Assembly: GCA_032717465.1 (NCBI GenBank)
Contig: CM064658.1
Coordinates: 2,306,001-2,370,000, forward strand
Direction: 5' to 3'
DNA: 64,000 bases
DNA from: Coenobita brevimanus
Taxonomy: Eukaryota; Arthropoda; Malacostraca; Decapoda; Coenobitidae
Translations under genes and position numbers: made by a program
Shown: piece after piece, positions 47,713 through 59,339 of the stretch
Layout: each line of letters starts with the position of its first letter
Position numbering within the stretch: position 1 is the stretch's first letter
The notes under the pieces: generated by a model
Told to the model about the DNA's origin: nothing
Database searches by the model: none
The model's input: only the letters and a program-made list of their open reading frames with translations

Positions 47713-47732
47713 CGTGAACAATAACCAGCACG
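47329..47732 (+). repeat. Near-perfect tandem duplication of about 202 bp
   Basis: Two units, each made of a purine tract, (GT)n, (GA)n and the word gtgaacaataa.cagcacgg, follow directly on each other (47329-47530 and 47531-47732). Differences are few and lie mainly in microsatellite length, so the event is recent. Confidence 0.92.
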
Positions 47733-47759
47733 GTGAAACAAGATAAGACGTTTATCTCA

Positions 47760-47834
47760 CTCTCTTATCGCCTCTCTTTCTCTCTCTCTCTCTCTCTCAG
47801 ACATCCACGTCAGTAATACCCAGCAGTGAGACAA

Positions 47835-47882
<48 letters not shown>

Positions 47883-47942
47883 TTCATCCATCTCCGGCCA
47901 TTTCCTTCCTCCAACTTTCCTCTCTCTCTCTCTCTCTCTCTC
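47760..47942 (+). repeat. CT and CA microsatellites
   Basis: (CT)n lies at 47772-47800, (CA)n at 47837-47879 and (CT)n at 47920-47942. Confidence 0.95.
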
Positions 47943-48228
47943 GTAACAGTAGACATGCATCTTTACCAAGTGATTCATAATGATGTTAGTGCAATAAAAT
48001 CCATTATACTATCAACTTGCACAAATTCGTAAATATATATCAACTTTTACAAATTCCTATAACCTAGTCTGTATACTTATCACAATTATTCAAATATAAC
48101 ACATGTAACAAGATAGGGAAATAAAAAAAAATATATATATACCCATTACTCCTTTCAATCATTCTCTACCAACTAATGCAGTACTGAAAGATGCTGTTAT
48201 TACTGCTTATAACTTTGAAACTATACTC

Positions 48229-48433
48229 CTTTCACCTTAACCTGGCCTAGATTTTCGTCCTTTTGTAGCTTATTTCACGTAGCTCTTCCAGGATAAATAG
48301 TACTAAGGTTCTACATCCTTTCCACAGCACCTCTTCGTGACTAGCATCATAGTGTTAATCTACAGCTACAACTCAGCACTCAAGATGGAGAGATGGCAAT
48401 TTTAGGCCAAGTTAGAGTATAAAGAGTATAGTT
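48229..48433 (-). mobile_element. Foldback MITE, family B (best copy)
   Basis: The left end actatactcctttcacctta acctggcctag pairs with the right end (ggccaagttagagtataaagagtatagt). The arms are about 30-35 bp. The minus-strand interior has attaacactatgatgctagt, cacgaagaggtgctg and ggaaaggatgtagaacc. Related copies or pieces lie at 41172-41408, 48990-49350, 36312-36410, 31741-31850 and 27449-27492. Length is about 205 bp and there is no frame. Confidence 0.7.
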
Positions 48434-48989
48434 ATTATAAGGTTGTTTAAGTTTTATATTCCTCTACATCCTCTTTCCTTCCTCTTCTCCCCTCTCCTCC
48501 TCCTCCTTCCCTTCCTTCTCATCTCTTCACTGTTTATCCCTGTGAAGATAATTACTATACTGAATACCACTGCTGTTCCTTAAATATATAGAGGTTTTTG
48601 AATGGATATATCTTGTTCATGGTGTACTCTTATTCCTCTGATCTAATACAACTAATCTGAATGATTCCAGGAACAAATGTAAACACCGCTTAAAAGATTA
48701 TGAATTCGCAAAACTAGTATGACCCTCTTAATGCAATACTTCTTGTTCATGGTGTATGCTTAACCTCTCTTCTGATACAGGTACAATTTTAACGAATCCG
48801 GGAACAAATATGAAAAACACGTAAAAGATAATGAATTCGTAAAGCTAGTGTGACCCTCTTAACGTAACTAAGTGGTTGGAAAAAAAAAAATGACATGGAT
48901 ATAAAAACTGGGCAACACTGCGTCCCTCCCATAGCCTAGATACTAACTCGTGGTGGCGCGAAATTCAAAGGGCCTTATGAGGTTGGAAA

Positions 48990-49350
48990 ATCTCACTGGT
49001 TACTATACTCTTTCTGCTCTGACTTGACCCAAAACTGCCATCTCCCCACCTTGAATGCTGGGCTGTAACGATGGATTAACCCTGGAATATGATGCAAGTC
49101 ACGAAGAAGTGCCATGGAAAGGAAGCAGAGCCGGAGTATTGTATATTATGTCACTGTTACAATATTCTTTCTACTGTAACTGGACTCAAAAATGCCATCT
49201 CTCCATCTTGAATGCTTGGCTGTAACGATGGATTAACCTTGGAATATGATGCTACTCTAGTCACGAAGAAGTGCCATGGAAAGGATGCAAGGCCGTAGTA
49301 TTGTTGTTTGAAGGCGCTGAGCTTCGTGAAATAAGCTACAAAAGGTCGAG
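48990..49350 (+). mobile_element. Two tandem family B copies
   Basis: Two head-to-tail blocks (about 48990-49147 and 49148-49350) share ttgaatgct, ggctgtaacgatggattaac, ggaatatgatgc and cacgaagaagtgccatggaa. The second ends with gaaataagctacaaaagg, as in 48229-48433. Confidence 0.7.
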
Positions 49351-49359
49351 AATGAAAAG

Positions 49360-49700
49360 GAGAGGAGAGAGAAGGGAATGATGAGGGAGGGGAGGGAAAC
49401 GACTGAAAGAATGGATGTGTGTGGACAAGAGGAGAAAAATAGGAAGACGAGAAGGAAAAGGAGTAAAGATACAGAACAGAGGAGGGAGGGAGGGAAGAAG
49501 GAAGGAAGAAAGGAAGGTGGAGGAGGAGGAGAGAGGAAAGGAGAGAAAGAGAACGTAGCACGAAGAACTGTTGAGTGACAATGGATTCTCTCTCTCTCTC
49601 TCTCTCATCCCGCCGTCTGGAACCGTGTCTGGGGCCAGAATGTCGCGGAGGAGGAGGAGGAGGAGGAGGAGGAGGAGGAGGAGGAGGAGGAGGAGGAGGA

Positions 49701-49751
<51 letters not shown>

Positions 49752-49760
49752 GGGGGGGGG
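49360..49760 (+). repeat. Purine tract with GGA and GA microsatellites
   Basis: (CT)n lies at 49587-49606, (GGA)n at 49648-49702 and (GA)n at 49703-49748, with a purine-rich approach from 49360. Poly-Arg, poly-Gly and poly-Ser/Pro frames are by-products. Confidence 0.95.
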
Positions 49761-49789
49761 AGGCTGAGTCTGGGGGTGAGAAAATAGGA

Positions 49790-51690
49790 CATGTAGAGCC
49801 TGGAAAAGGAAATGACAAAAGGAAAAGGAAGTGTTTGGGAGATGAAAATGACAAAGAAATGAACAGGAAAATGAACGTGACAAAAGTGCTGGAGGTAACC
49901 AAGATGATAACGTGGAAAATGAATAAGAAATGATCCGGAAAATGAAAGTGGCTGGAAAAACAAACAAGGAAATTAAGGAAATGATCTAGAAAATGAAAGT
50001 GACTGGAAAAATGAACGAAAAAATTAAGAAAATGACCTGGCAAATGAGTGACTGGGAAAATGAACGAAAAACTATGGAGAAATGACCTGGCAAATGAGTG
50101 ACTGGGAAATTACGAGATAATGAAGGAAATGACTAGGAAAATGAGTGACAATTATGAAAATGACCTGGAAAATGAAAATGACGGAAAATGAAGGAAATGA
50201 CCCTGGGAAATGAAAATGACGGAAAATGAAGGAAATGACTCTGGAAAATGAAAGTGACTGGGAAAATTAAGGAAATGACCCTGGAATATGAATGACAAAT
50301 CAATAGGAAAATGAAAGTGACGGAAAATAATGGTAGAAAATGAACTTGGAAAATGAATGAGAAATGAAGTGGAAAATGAAACTGACAAAATGAGCTGGAA
50401 ATGCATAAAAATGGATGGGAAAATGAGCGAGGAAATGAACTGGAAAATGAATATGAAATTAATTAGAAAATGAGAAAATGAAAGGGAAAATGAATAAAAA
50501 ATGAGCCGGGAAATGAACAGGAAAATGAATGGGAAAATAACGAAAAATGAACTGGAAAATGTCAGAAAATGAACTGGAAAATGAATGAGGAAATGAAAAT
50601 GAAAATGAACAAAGAAAATGAATTGGAAAATGAGTGAAAATGAAAATGAGAAATGGACAGCAAAAAGAAAGTGACGAAAAATGAATAGGAAAATGAATGA
50701 GAAATGGACTGGAAAATGAATGGAAATGAACTGGAAAATGAATAGGAAAATGAAGATGAAGATGAAAGTGAGAAAGTGAGCTAAAAAATGACTGATATAT
50801 ACAACTGACAGAGGTAGATGAAGATGACCTGCAAAATGAGAGAAATGAACTGGAAATGACAGGTTTGAACTGAACGTCTGAAAAGAAAAATGAAAGTAAC
50901 AAAGAAAATGAACGAAAAAAATGGACTCAGAGAATGAAAGTGACTGATAATGAACGGGAAAGGACACCGGAGGAAATGAAGGGAAAAATGGTTTAAAAAT
51001 GAAGATGGAAGGTAATGACCTGGAAAATGACTGGGCGGAGAATGAATGTGGAAAAGAAGAAACGGAAGGAAATGAGCTTGATAGACGTGGAGAATGAAAG
51101 TGAGACAAAGGGGAAATGAGCCGCGAAGTGAAAGTGACAGGAAACAAGCCTGGAAAATGATGGGCATGGAATATGGAAGTGAAGGTGGAAAAAAAAAAAA
51201 AAAGACATGAAATGATGGAGGAAAGAAATGAAAAAAAAAATGACATGAAGGTGATGGGAAAATGAGGCATGAAAGTGATGGGAAAAAATAAAATGACATG
51301 AAAATGATGGAGGGAGAAAATGAACACGAAAAATGAGGACTGGAAAAGAATGGTATTGGAAAATGACTGTGGAAGATGTACGAGAGGAAGAACATGACCG
51401 GGAGAATGACTGGGAAATGATGGGAACGGGAAATGAAAGTGAGAAAATGAAACAAACAGATCATGACTGGAAAAAGAGTAATATAGAAGATGAACTGTGA
51501 AATGACACTGGAAAATGATGGGCCTGGAAGAAGACCGAGGAAGCACAAGTAGAAATGGAAATGAGCTGCCTGGAAATGGACATGGAAAAGGGAAAATGAC
51601 AAGGAAAATGATGAAAATGAACCGGGGAATGACTGACAGGAAAATGATGGCTGTGTAAAATGCGTTAACGTGAAAATGACAGTGAAAGGA
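49790..51690 (+). repeat. 1.9-kb degenerate GGAAAATGA repeat
   Basis: The plus strand is a run of variants of ggaaaatga and aatgaaagtgac with irregular spacing. Because TGA on the plus strand reads TCA on the other, the minus strand is almost stop-free, with a 464-aa Phe/Ser/His frame (50152-51546). The composition is wholly repeat-driven and no motif is present. Confidence 0.85.
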
Positions 51691-51719
51691 AATGATTACG
51701 AGGCACGCTGCTCTGGTAT

Positions 51720-52131
51720 GCTCTCTCTCTCTCTCTCTCTCTCGTGTCTGGTGTTGCTTTGTGTGTACCTAGCTGTGCGTCTGTCTGTCTGTATGTATCT
51801 GTTTGCTTATAGAGGTCTCCGTCTATGTATGTTATTCTTTACAGTTGTGCATGAATATCTGTATGTATGTATGTATACGTAGACTTGGTTGCATTTTGTC
51901 TATGTATGTATGTATGTATCTATGTATATCTGTATGTATGTATCTATGTATATCTACGTATATTTGCCTTTATCAATATATTTAGTATTATCTTCCTGTA
52001 TCGACTTATTTTTCCGTCTTATGCAGTTTCTATCTATTTGCCTTAATATATATGCACCAAAATATTGAACTCCATCTGCTTGTCTTTATGTACAACAATA
52101 TTTCGGAGGAGGAGGAGGAGGAGGAGGAGAC

Positions 52132-52163
<32 letters not shown>

Positions 52164-52200
52164 GGAGGAGGAGGAAGAGGAGGAGGAGGAGGACAGAAAG
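51720..52200 (+). repeat. CT, TATG and GGA/GAT microsatellites
   Basis: (CT)n lies at 51720-51743, (TATG)n with interruptions at 51781-51960 and GGA/GAT triplets at 52105-52196. Confidence 0.9.
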
Positions 52201-52599
52201 GAGGAAAAAAAAAAAACAATACAGCAGATCTTCGCAACATGGCGTGAAAACCTACATAAGAACTGGAAAATCTTGGAAACAATAAAAAATAAATAAAACA
52301 ACGAAAACTAGAAAAACAAAACAAAGGAAAAAGAAACAAGACGATAAAATGGACTGGGAAAAAGGAGGGCAGGAAGAAAATACTCTCGTTTTCTGTTTAT
52401 AGCGTTCGGTATAGCGTTTTTTTTTTTTTTTTTTTATGTGACCGACTCTGGGCATAGGTTTCACATCCTGCTTTCAAGGCCCAGTAGTCTTCCTACGTAC
52501 CATACACCTCTACATGTCACCACTTCGGCGCTAACACCCACCGTCCATATTGAATACATGCTAGGGCTGTCTCATACAGGACTGGTGTATTGGTATGAG

Positions 52600-52917
52600 C
52601 GGGGGTATTTGTCGTATATATATATGTAAGTTTCTATGTGTATGTATTTGTATGGATGTGAGTATATTTATGTACCATATGTATGTGTGTAAGTTTGTGA
52701 ATCTACTGTATATGTACAGTATGTATGTACGTAAGTTTGTATGTGTATGTATGTATGTATGTATGTAAGTTTGTGTATGTATTTGTATGTATGTATGTAT
52801 GTATGACTGCCTTATAGCCCTCCCATCATAAAAAGTCACATGAGACCTGGAAAAAAGCATGGCAAACTCTTCAAAACCAAATATATATATATGCAAAAAA
52901 AATGTGAAAAAACGGCA

Positions 52918-52972
<55 letters not shown>

Positions 52973-53112
52973 ACTACAACTTAAGACTATATACAGGATT
53001 CACTGACTATATTTTCGCGTATATAATTCTGCTTATGGTTTCCAGTAGTTATAGAAAAAAATATAAACGGATGGATTATAAGAATGATGAGATGGAGGCA
53101 CTGAAATTAAAG

Positions 53113-53168
<56 letters not shown>

Positions 53169-53232
53169 CAACTTAAGATGAAGGCCTTTAGGTGACTTGC
53201 CCCGCGCGCGCGCACGCACACACACACACACA

Positions 53233-53262
<30 letters not shown>
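52600..53262 (+). repeat. TATG, AT, GA and CG/CA microsatellites
   Basis: (TATG)n/GTAT runs lie at 52617-52805, (AT)n at 52920-52969, (GA)n at 53117-53166 and a (CG)n-(CA)n compound at 53203-53262. The alternating CGCGCGCGCGCAC start is a potential Z-DNA former. Confidence 0.95.
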
Positions 53263-53263
<1 letters not shown>

Positions 53264-53400
53264 CTAAATCAGCTATAACCATCCGTATAATTATCACTCT
53301 AATTATGTCACATTCATAATTACAACAACTACACGTAACAATTATTAACAATCTCTCTTAACCCCTTCAGTCTTAGGATGTGTTTAATTCTATTCTCGTC

Positions 53401-53590
53401 GGGTAGGGAAGCTCCCTAACACCTTTTCTTAAGCGATTTATTTTGGTTATTACGTCTTACTATCCGCTTGTGTTAAATCCTTACAATATCGCCATACTCT
53501 GCATAAATAACGTACAATACAAGTGGATAGTAACCAGCCATAGCCAAAAATACATCGCTAAGGATGAGGTGTTACGGAGTTTCCTTAACC
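53401..53590. mobile_element. Foldback MITE, family A (best copy)
   Basis: The left arm gggtagggaagctccctaac, accttttcttaagcgattta pairs with the right arm (tacatcgctaaggatgaggt, gttacggagtttccttaacc) over about 45 bp. The 190-bp element has no frame. The left arm also contains the internal palindrome gggaagctccc. Confidence 0.75.
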
Positions 53591-53824
53591 GGTGGGAATA
53601 GGAGCCATTTTACCTCATTCCAAAACGCCCCCCCCACCAAAAAAAAACTAAATAAATAAATAAACAAAATGAAGATAGTATGGAGAAAAACACCTTAATG
53701 AAAAAAAAAAAAAAGCGTGAAATGGCAATAAAACAAGACGAAAAACAAAGAAAACACGAAAAATAAAGGGAATAAAGGAGGGGCAGGAAAAAACACCGAG
53801 TCACTGAATTACGTGTATAGTAAA

Positions 53825-53925
53825 GGAAGTGGCCTAGAGGACGGGGAGAGGCAGACCAAGAACGAGGTGGATGGAGAGAGCCCTGAGGAGGTGATGGGGT
53901 GGAATGGACGGGAATGAAGAAGGAA
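53825..53925 (+). mobile_element. LINE pol C-terminal remnant
   Basis: One frame reads TGRGRPRTRWMERALRR then stop (about 53838-53890), the GRPR.RW motif found at the end of LINE polyproteins. Only this fragment is recognisable. Confidence 0.55.
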
Positions 53926-53932
53926 GGGTGGA

Positions 53933-53937
<5 letters not shown>

Positions 53938-53990
<53 letters not shown>

Positions 53991-54050
53991 TCAGTATTGA
54001 CGGTGGACAATAGTGATCTGGGTTAAGTGGAAGGAAGTGGGATGTAAGTG

Positions 54051-54098
<48 letters not shown>

Positions 54099-54160
54099 AA
54101 TGGGATGTCTGAGGAAGAAAAAGAAAAACTTCAGGTGACTAACTTTTTTCATTCACTTAC

Positions 54161-54218
<58 letters not shown>

Positions 54219-54281
54219 TTCGTCAGAACCGTTATCTTTTTTCTTTACTATTCTTTATTTAAACGAGAGTGAATGCTGGTA

Positions 54282-54324
<43 letters not shown>
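53938..54324 (+). repeat. Microsatellite cluster (GT, GA, CT/CA, CT)
   Basis: (GT)n lies at 53938-53988, (GA)n at 54054-54091, (CT)n-(CA)n at 54161-54218 and (CT)n at 54283-54324. Confidence 0.95.
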
Positions 54325-54329
<5 letters not shown>

Positions 54330-54359
54330 TCCGGTTTTATGAGTCGTAACTTCCATTTC

Positions 54360-54735
54360 CGGAACTGAAAAGAAAGTTGGAAGGAAGTAAAGGAAAGAGG
54401 GGGAGGAGAGGGAAGGAAGGGGGAGGAAGGAGAGGGAGAAGAATAGGGTAAGGTGGGGGGAAGAGGAGGAGGTGGGGAGAGAAGGGGAAGTGGGGATAGA
54501 AGAGGAAAGTAGGGGGGAGGCAAGGGGAGGAGGGAAGAGGAGCAGGGAGGGAGGGGGAGGAAGGGGGGATGGACGAGGAGAGAAGGGGGAGGAAGGGGGA
54601 TAGGGAAGACGAGAGAAGGGGGAGGGGGGAGGGAAGAGGAATGTAGGGGAGGAGAGGGAGGGAAGAGGAGAAAGGGGGAGGAAGTGGGGTGAATGAAGGG
54701 GAAGGGGGAGGGAAAAGGAGGGATATAATGAGTAA
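54360..54735 (+). repeat. Polypurine GGA-rich tract, part 1
   Basis: The plus strand is almost exclusively A and G with ggggaggaagg words. The minus frames are Pro/Ser/Leu-rich by-products. Confidence 0.9.
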
Positions 54736-54769
54736 AGAAGAATATCACGCAATCACCCCCTCCAGGTGT

Positions 54770-54915
54770 AGGGTCCCCGGGCTAGGCTAACGTAGACCAG
54801 TAGATGTAAGGGTAGATGACCAGTCTACCTCTCCCGGGTGGCAAGGCATGATCAGAAGGGAGATCGAACCGTATAAGGCCGCTAGTCCGATCGGGGCGTT
54901 CTAACCACTATAAAT
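54770..54915 (-). mobile_element. tRNA-derived SINE inserted in polypurine tract
   Basis: On the minus strand tagtggttagaacgcc (A box) and ggttcgatctcc (B box) sit at tRNA-like spacing. The body ends with agcctagcccggggacccta, similar to the end of the SINE at 24229-24436. It interrupts the purine-rich sequence on both sides. Confidence 0.65.
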
Positions 54916-55700
54916 GGGAGGGGGTGTTGGGGAGACAGGGGAGAGGGAGAGGGAGGATGGGAGGGAGAGTGGGGGGGTGTCAGGAAGGAAGGGAGGAGGG
55001 AAGAGGGGAGGGGATGAGGGTGGGTGTTAGGAAGGGAGGGGAGAGGGGTGTGGGGGGTAAATGGAGGATGGGAGAGGGTGGGGGGGTGTTAGGAAGGAAG
55101 GGAGGAGGGAAGAGGGGAGGGGATGAGGGTGGGTGTTAGGGAGGGGAAAGGGGTGAGGAAGGGGGGTAAATGGGGGAAAGGAGGGGTGAGGGTAAGGCAG
55201 AGGGGAAAAAGAGGGGGTGAGGAATGAAAGGGGAGGTAAAGGAGAGGGGAAGGGATTGGGGAGGGGAGAGGAGGGAGGTAGGAGGGATGAAGAGGGATGG
55301 GGAGAGGGGAGAGGAATGGAAGAGAAAGGTCGAGGAAGGGAGGGAAGAGGGATGAAGGAGTAAAGGGAGAGAGATTGCAGAGTGAACAAAGGATGGGAGG
55401 GGAGAATAAAAGTAAAGGAATAAAGTAAAGGGTTAAGGAGGGATGAAAGGATGATAAAGGGTGGAGATGGGAGAGACGGAAAGACAGTACTGAAGGAAGG
55501 AAGGGAGATAATGAAATGGGAGGGAAGTGATGGAAGAGGGGAGTGGCAAGAAATGGTAGGAGATGAAGGATGGAAGAGAGTAAAACAAGGAGGGAAGGAG
55601 AGAGACGGGAGAAGGTGGAGGAGAAAGGAGAATGTAGGAAGGAAGGACGCCTGTAGGATATGGTGAAAGACGGAAGGTGATAAGGAAGATGAGGAGGAGG
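54916..55700 (+). repeat. Polypurine tract, part 2, with a 120-bp duplicated block
   Basis: The purine strand continues. The block ggaaggaagggaggagggaa, gaggggaggggatgagggtg, ggtgtta occurs at about 54980-55032 and again at 55091-55140. Confidence 0.85.
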
Positions 55701-57085
55701 ATGGGAGGGTGAAATAGTGGAAAACAAAGTACTTCGGGTTGCACTTTCTGTCACTTATTTCTTAGCTTTGTGTCTTTCTTTAGTAAATCCAGTGGTCACT
55801 CACACTAAGATTTTCACATTATTTTGGCCTATGCATCAAAGTATAAAGGAATCTCCAGACTTCTTCCCATACCAACCTCTCTGCAGTTTACGAAGTCAGT
55901 TTACACGAGTTAACCATCAAACGTGCTCATTCCAACGTTTTCTCTGGTGCACGTACTGTAGAGAAAACGGTTATCGAAAACATAAGCGGATAGGCGAAGG
56001 CTCCCTAACACACCTTCCTCGGCTATTTATTTTAGGATACGGCAAGCTAATATCGTTTTGTCCACTATCTTCGTACTGAGGAATAATTGATTTATTACAG
56101 AAGATTACGACTATGAAAAGGGAGGAGGAGGAGGAGGAGGAGGAGATGATGATGATACCAATACAAAATGATGATGATGATTACACTGATGAGTACGATT
56201 ATAAGAGTAACAAAATGATATTAATAGTAATAATAATAATAATAATAATATCAAAATTCACTCGCAAACATCTACTATCAATGCCTCAAACACGCTCCCA
56301 AAATTTCCTTTTCAAAACATTCAAAATTTTACCTCATACAATAACAATTTTTTTTTTTCAAACTTCAATTATAAACTCCCTATCAAATACTATCTTACTC
56401 TTCCTTACACTCACATTCAAAATTCGAGTATCAATATCCCTCCAATACATTACTCTTTCCACAATTCACTCAAAATCCTTCTACACGTCTTTAAATATAC
56501 TATAAACCTACCCACACACTCTCCTCAAATACCCTAATTCCTCTCTCCAAAAATTCACTCAAAATTTTCAACAGATGCGCTTTTGAAATACTATCAATTT
56601 ACTCTTACATATATTCTTACACTTCCTCGTTCTTTGATTCCTTCTCCCTGGCATAAAAAAAAAATTAAAAAACAAAAAAAAAAGTTTCAAATTCACTGAC
56701 CTTTCTCTGCTGCCTTTTTTCCACCTCCACATTACCCCTGCAAAGAGAGAGATATGTAATGGACTGGCTGTAGGGAATAAGGAATATTGAGGAATGTGTG
56801 TAGGGAATGAGGAACGTATGTGAGGAATGGGGGATGAGGAATGAATGTAGGAAATGAGGAATGAGTGTGGGGACTCAGGAATGTATGTGGGGGATGAGGA
56901 ATGTTGAGGAATGTATGTGGGGAACGAGGAATGTTGAGGAATGTGTAGGGAATGAGGAGTGTATGTAGGGAGTGAGGAATGCTGAGGAATGAAAAAAAAA
57001 AAAAACTAGGCAGTCTGTTGACATTTTTTTACGTGTTTTTTCTTCATCCTGTTTTTGGCTTCCTCCTACCCAGTGCTTGTGGCAG
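55701..57085. other. Mixed sequence; family A half copy and simple repeats
   Basis: A left arm of foldback family A lies at about 55999-56035 (ggctccctaacacaccttcc). (GGA)n-(GAT)n lies at 56121-56180 and ATA triplets at 56220-56250. A degenerate gaatgaggaatgtatgtggg repeat spans 56770-56995. Frames at 55717-56079 and 56113-56505 have no recognised domain and are not called. Confidence 0.5.
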
Positions 57086-57086
57086 A

Positions 57087-57126
<40 letters not shown>

Positions 57127-57133
57127 GTGGTGG

Positions 57134-57171
<38 letters not shown>

Positions 57172-57238
57172 GTGGTGATGGTGGTGGTGGTGATGATGAT
57201 GATGATGATGGTGGTGATGATGATGATGATGATGGTGG

Positions 57239-57273
<35 letters not shown>

Positions 57274-57280
57274 GTGGTGG

Positions 57281-57315
<35 letters not shown>

Positions 57316-57378
57316 GTGATGATGGTGGTGGTGATGATGATGATGATGATGATGATGGTGGTGGTGATGATGATGATG
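57086..57378 (+). repeat. GAT/GGT compound triplet array
   Basis: (GAT)n blocks alternate with (GGT)2-4. The poly-Asp/Gly and poly-Met/Val frames are translations of the array. Confidence 0.97.
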
Positions 57379-57444
57379 TACGACAGTTTTCCCTTTGTAG
57401 TGTTTCCTTTTTTTTTTTAAAGGAAAGAGAAGAGATAATTAATG

Positions 57445-57503
57445 CTCAAACTACTACTACTACTACCACCAGCACCACCACCACTACCACTACTACTATG
57501 GTG

Positions 57504-57551
<48 letters not shown>

Positions 57552-57653
57552 CAGATACTCTCAGCCACTAATACCACTTTCCCCCATACTAAAATAATAA
57601 CGATACTGAGGTCATTGCTGTGAGATGTGGAAGGAAGAGCGGTCAGGGGAGGT

Positions 57654-57715
<62 letters not shown>

Positions 57716-57875
57716 AAAAAGACGAGATTAACCCCTATTTTTTCATTTTATTTTTGCTATCTCCAGACGATTTTACTCAGCTTAGGATGGAGTTTAATAG
57801 TGAAGGGATTAGTAAAGGAAATATAGTAGTAGTAGTAGTAGTAGTAGCAGTGGTGGTGGTAGCAGCAGTAGAGTC
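57445..57875 (+). repeat. ACT, TTA, GA and GTA microsatellites
   Basis: (ACT/ACC)n lies at 57450-57498, (TTA)n at 57505-57551, a long (GA)n at 57656-57713 and (GTA)n/(GTG)n at 57824-57875. Confidence 0.95.
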
Positions 57876-59189
57876 AAACATATCAGTGCCACCGCGAGAA
57901 GGCGACCCTAACCAGAATGAATGGGATCATAATAATAATAACAATCATCATCATCATCATCATCCAGGCAGATTAATAGTAAAGCAAAATAAATAAAATG
58001 TGAGAAAGGGGTGAAATGTATGGGCCAAAGGGAGGCGGGAGGAATATTTATGGAGGAAGTGATGCCAGCCAAGTGCATTATGAGAGAGAAAGAGAGAGAG
58101 AGAGGGGGGGGGGTGAAGCGGCTTACTTTCTTACTATTTCCTACGAAGTTCAGTACAATATTTCAAATTTTAAAAAGAACATTCTTCCTCCGGACAGAAA
58201 TGCCTCTTATTTTATTTATACAGCAGCCAAACGCTTTATTCAGCTCAAGGGAGACCTCTCACAGCCAAATGCACTGTGGGAGGAGGAGGAGGAGGAGGAG
58301 GGAAAGAGGGAGGGAGGAGGTGGGCGGACCGTGCCGGCTGCTGAGTTGGCTGGTTTTTCCCAGGACGAACAAACTTCAACAATTCTAAAAATCGTTCTTA
58401 TTCCATTCGGTAGGGTCATAGACTCGCGTCACTGACATGACACTCGCGTCAGAATCCCTCCACTGATACGGCACTCGCGTCAAAACCCCTTTACTGATAC
58501 GGCACTCACCTAACCTTAATGATGTCCGGTAATAACAGGAATGAAATATTAAATGGCAATACGTCAAAGGGGTTTATGTTGCAAGCGATACAGAAACTTT
58601 ATATTTTATTCCGAGTGTCAGACGAATCCACCTGGCACACCACCTAAGTTAGCAAGTACAAGAGGACCTGAGAGAGAGGTTGGGGTTACGGGGTCCTTCG
58701 CTGTGATGCTGAAGTCTACGGGTATGAAGAAACATCAATTAAAAAATGGTAATACACAGGATAGGGCCGCTCCTTGAGATGTTTCAGTATCTAAAGACTA
58801 TCCGGAGAACTAACAATATTCCAAGTTATTTCAGCTAAAGCCAAATACTGCAATTTCTTCCAGCTAACGTCAAATATTGCAATGTATTCCAGCTAACGCC
58901 AAATATTGCAATGTATTCCAGCTAACGCCAAATATTTGCTAACTCAGAATACCTAGAGCTAAAAAAAAAAAAAAAAGTATGATTAAGTATATATTTCATT
59001 ATTTTGTTCTTTCTGCCACCAGACAACTTTATTAAACTTACACGAAGCTTCATAAATCCCTTCATTACGGGGACTGAGAAAGTCCTAACCTGGATACAAG
59101 AATCTGAGGTTAGCCACATCAAAGCGGCCAAGACCTACACTGAGGATGAAGGAAAAAACCGCCACCAAGACCATCCTGGGAAAGAAACC
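57876..59189. other. Mixed sequence with short tandem repeats
   Basis: (ATC)n lies at 57945-57963, (GA)n at 58081-58102 and (GGA)n at 58279-58300. A three-unit repeat of ctgatacggcactcgcgtca type lies at 58430-58510. A four-unit 30-bp repeat (ccagctaacgccaaatattg) lies at 58838-58936. No exon is supported before the CpG-rich stretch. Confidence 0.5.
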
Positions 59190-59339
59190 ACCTGCGAGCA
59201 GGTGGAGCGCGCAAAACAGCAATGGCGACAGTCCAACGTTGCCGCGCATACGTGCAACCTCTGTCTTTTGTGTCCCCTCCCTCTGTCTTTCCTCCCTGAC
59301 GTGTCTTTTTCCCCTCCTACTGCGTGGAGCGACTCAAAA
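59190..59339 (+). promoter_or_regulatory. CpG-richer promoter-like stretch
   Basis: These 150 bases contain many CpGs (gagcgcgc, gttgccgcgcatacgtgc, gactc) in an otherwise AT- and repeat-rich area and lie directly before the candidate first exon. No TATA box is seen. The call depends on the exon being real. Confidence 0.3.

Noticed and set aside
46973..47731. 252-aa Ser/Pro/Leu-rich minus-strand frame
   Set aside because: Complement of a purine-rich tract with duplicated microsatellites.
50152..51546. 464-aa minus-strand frame, the longest in the window
   Set aside because: It is the complement of a degenerate GGAAAATGA repeat, with only Phe/Ser/His/Leu-rich low complexity and no motif.
55717..56079. 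120-aa plus-strand frame
   Set aside because: No recognised motif, and it overlaps a foldback-family arm, so a real gene is unlikely.
56979..57623. 214-aa acidic (poly-Asp/Gly) frame
   Set aside because: Direct translation of a GAT/GGT triplet array.
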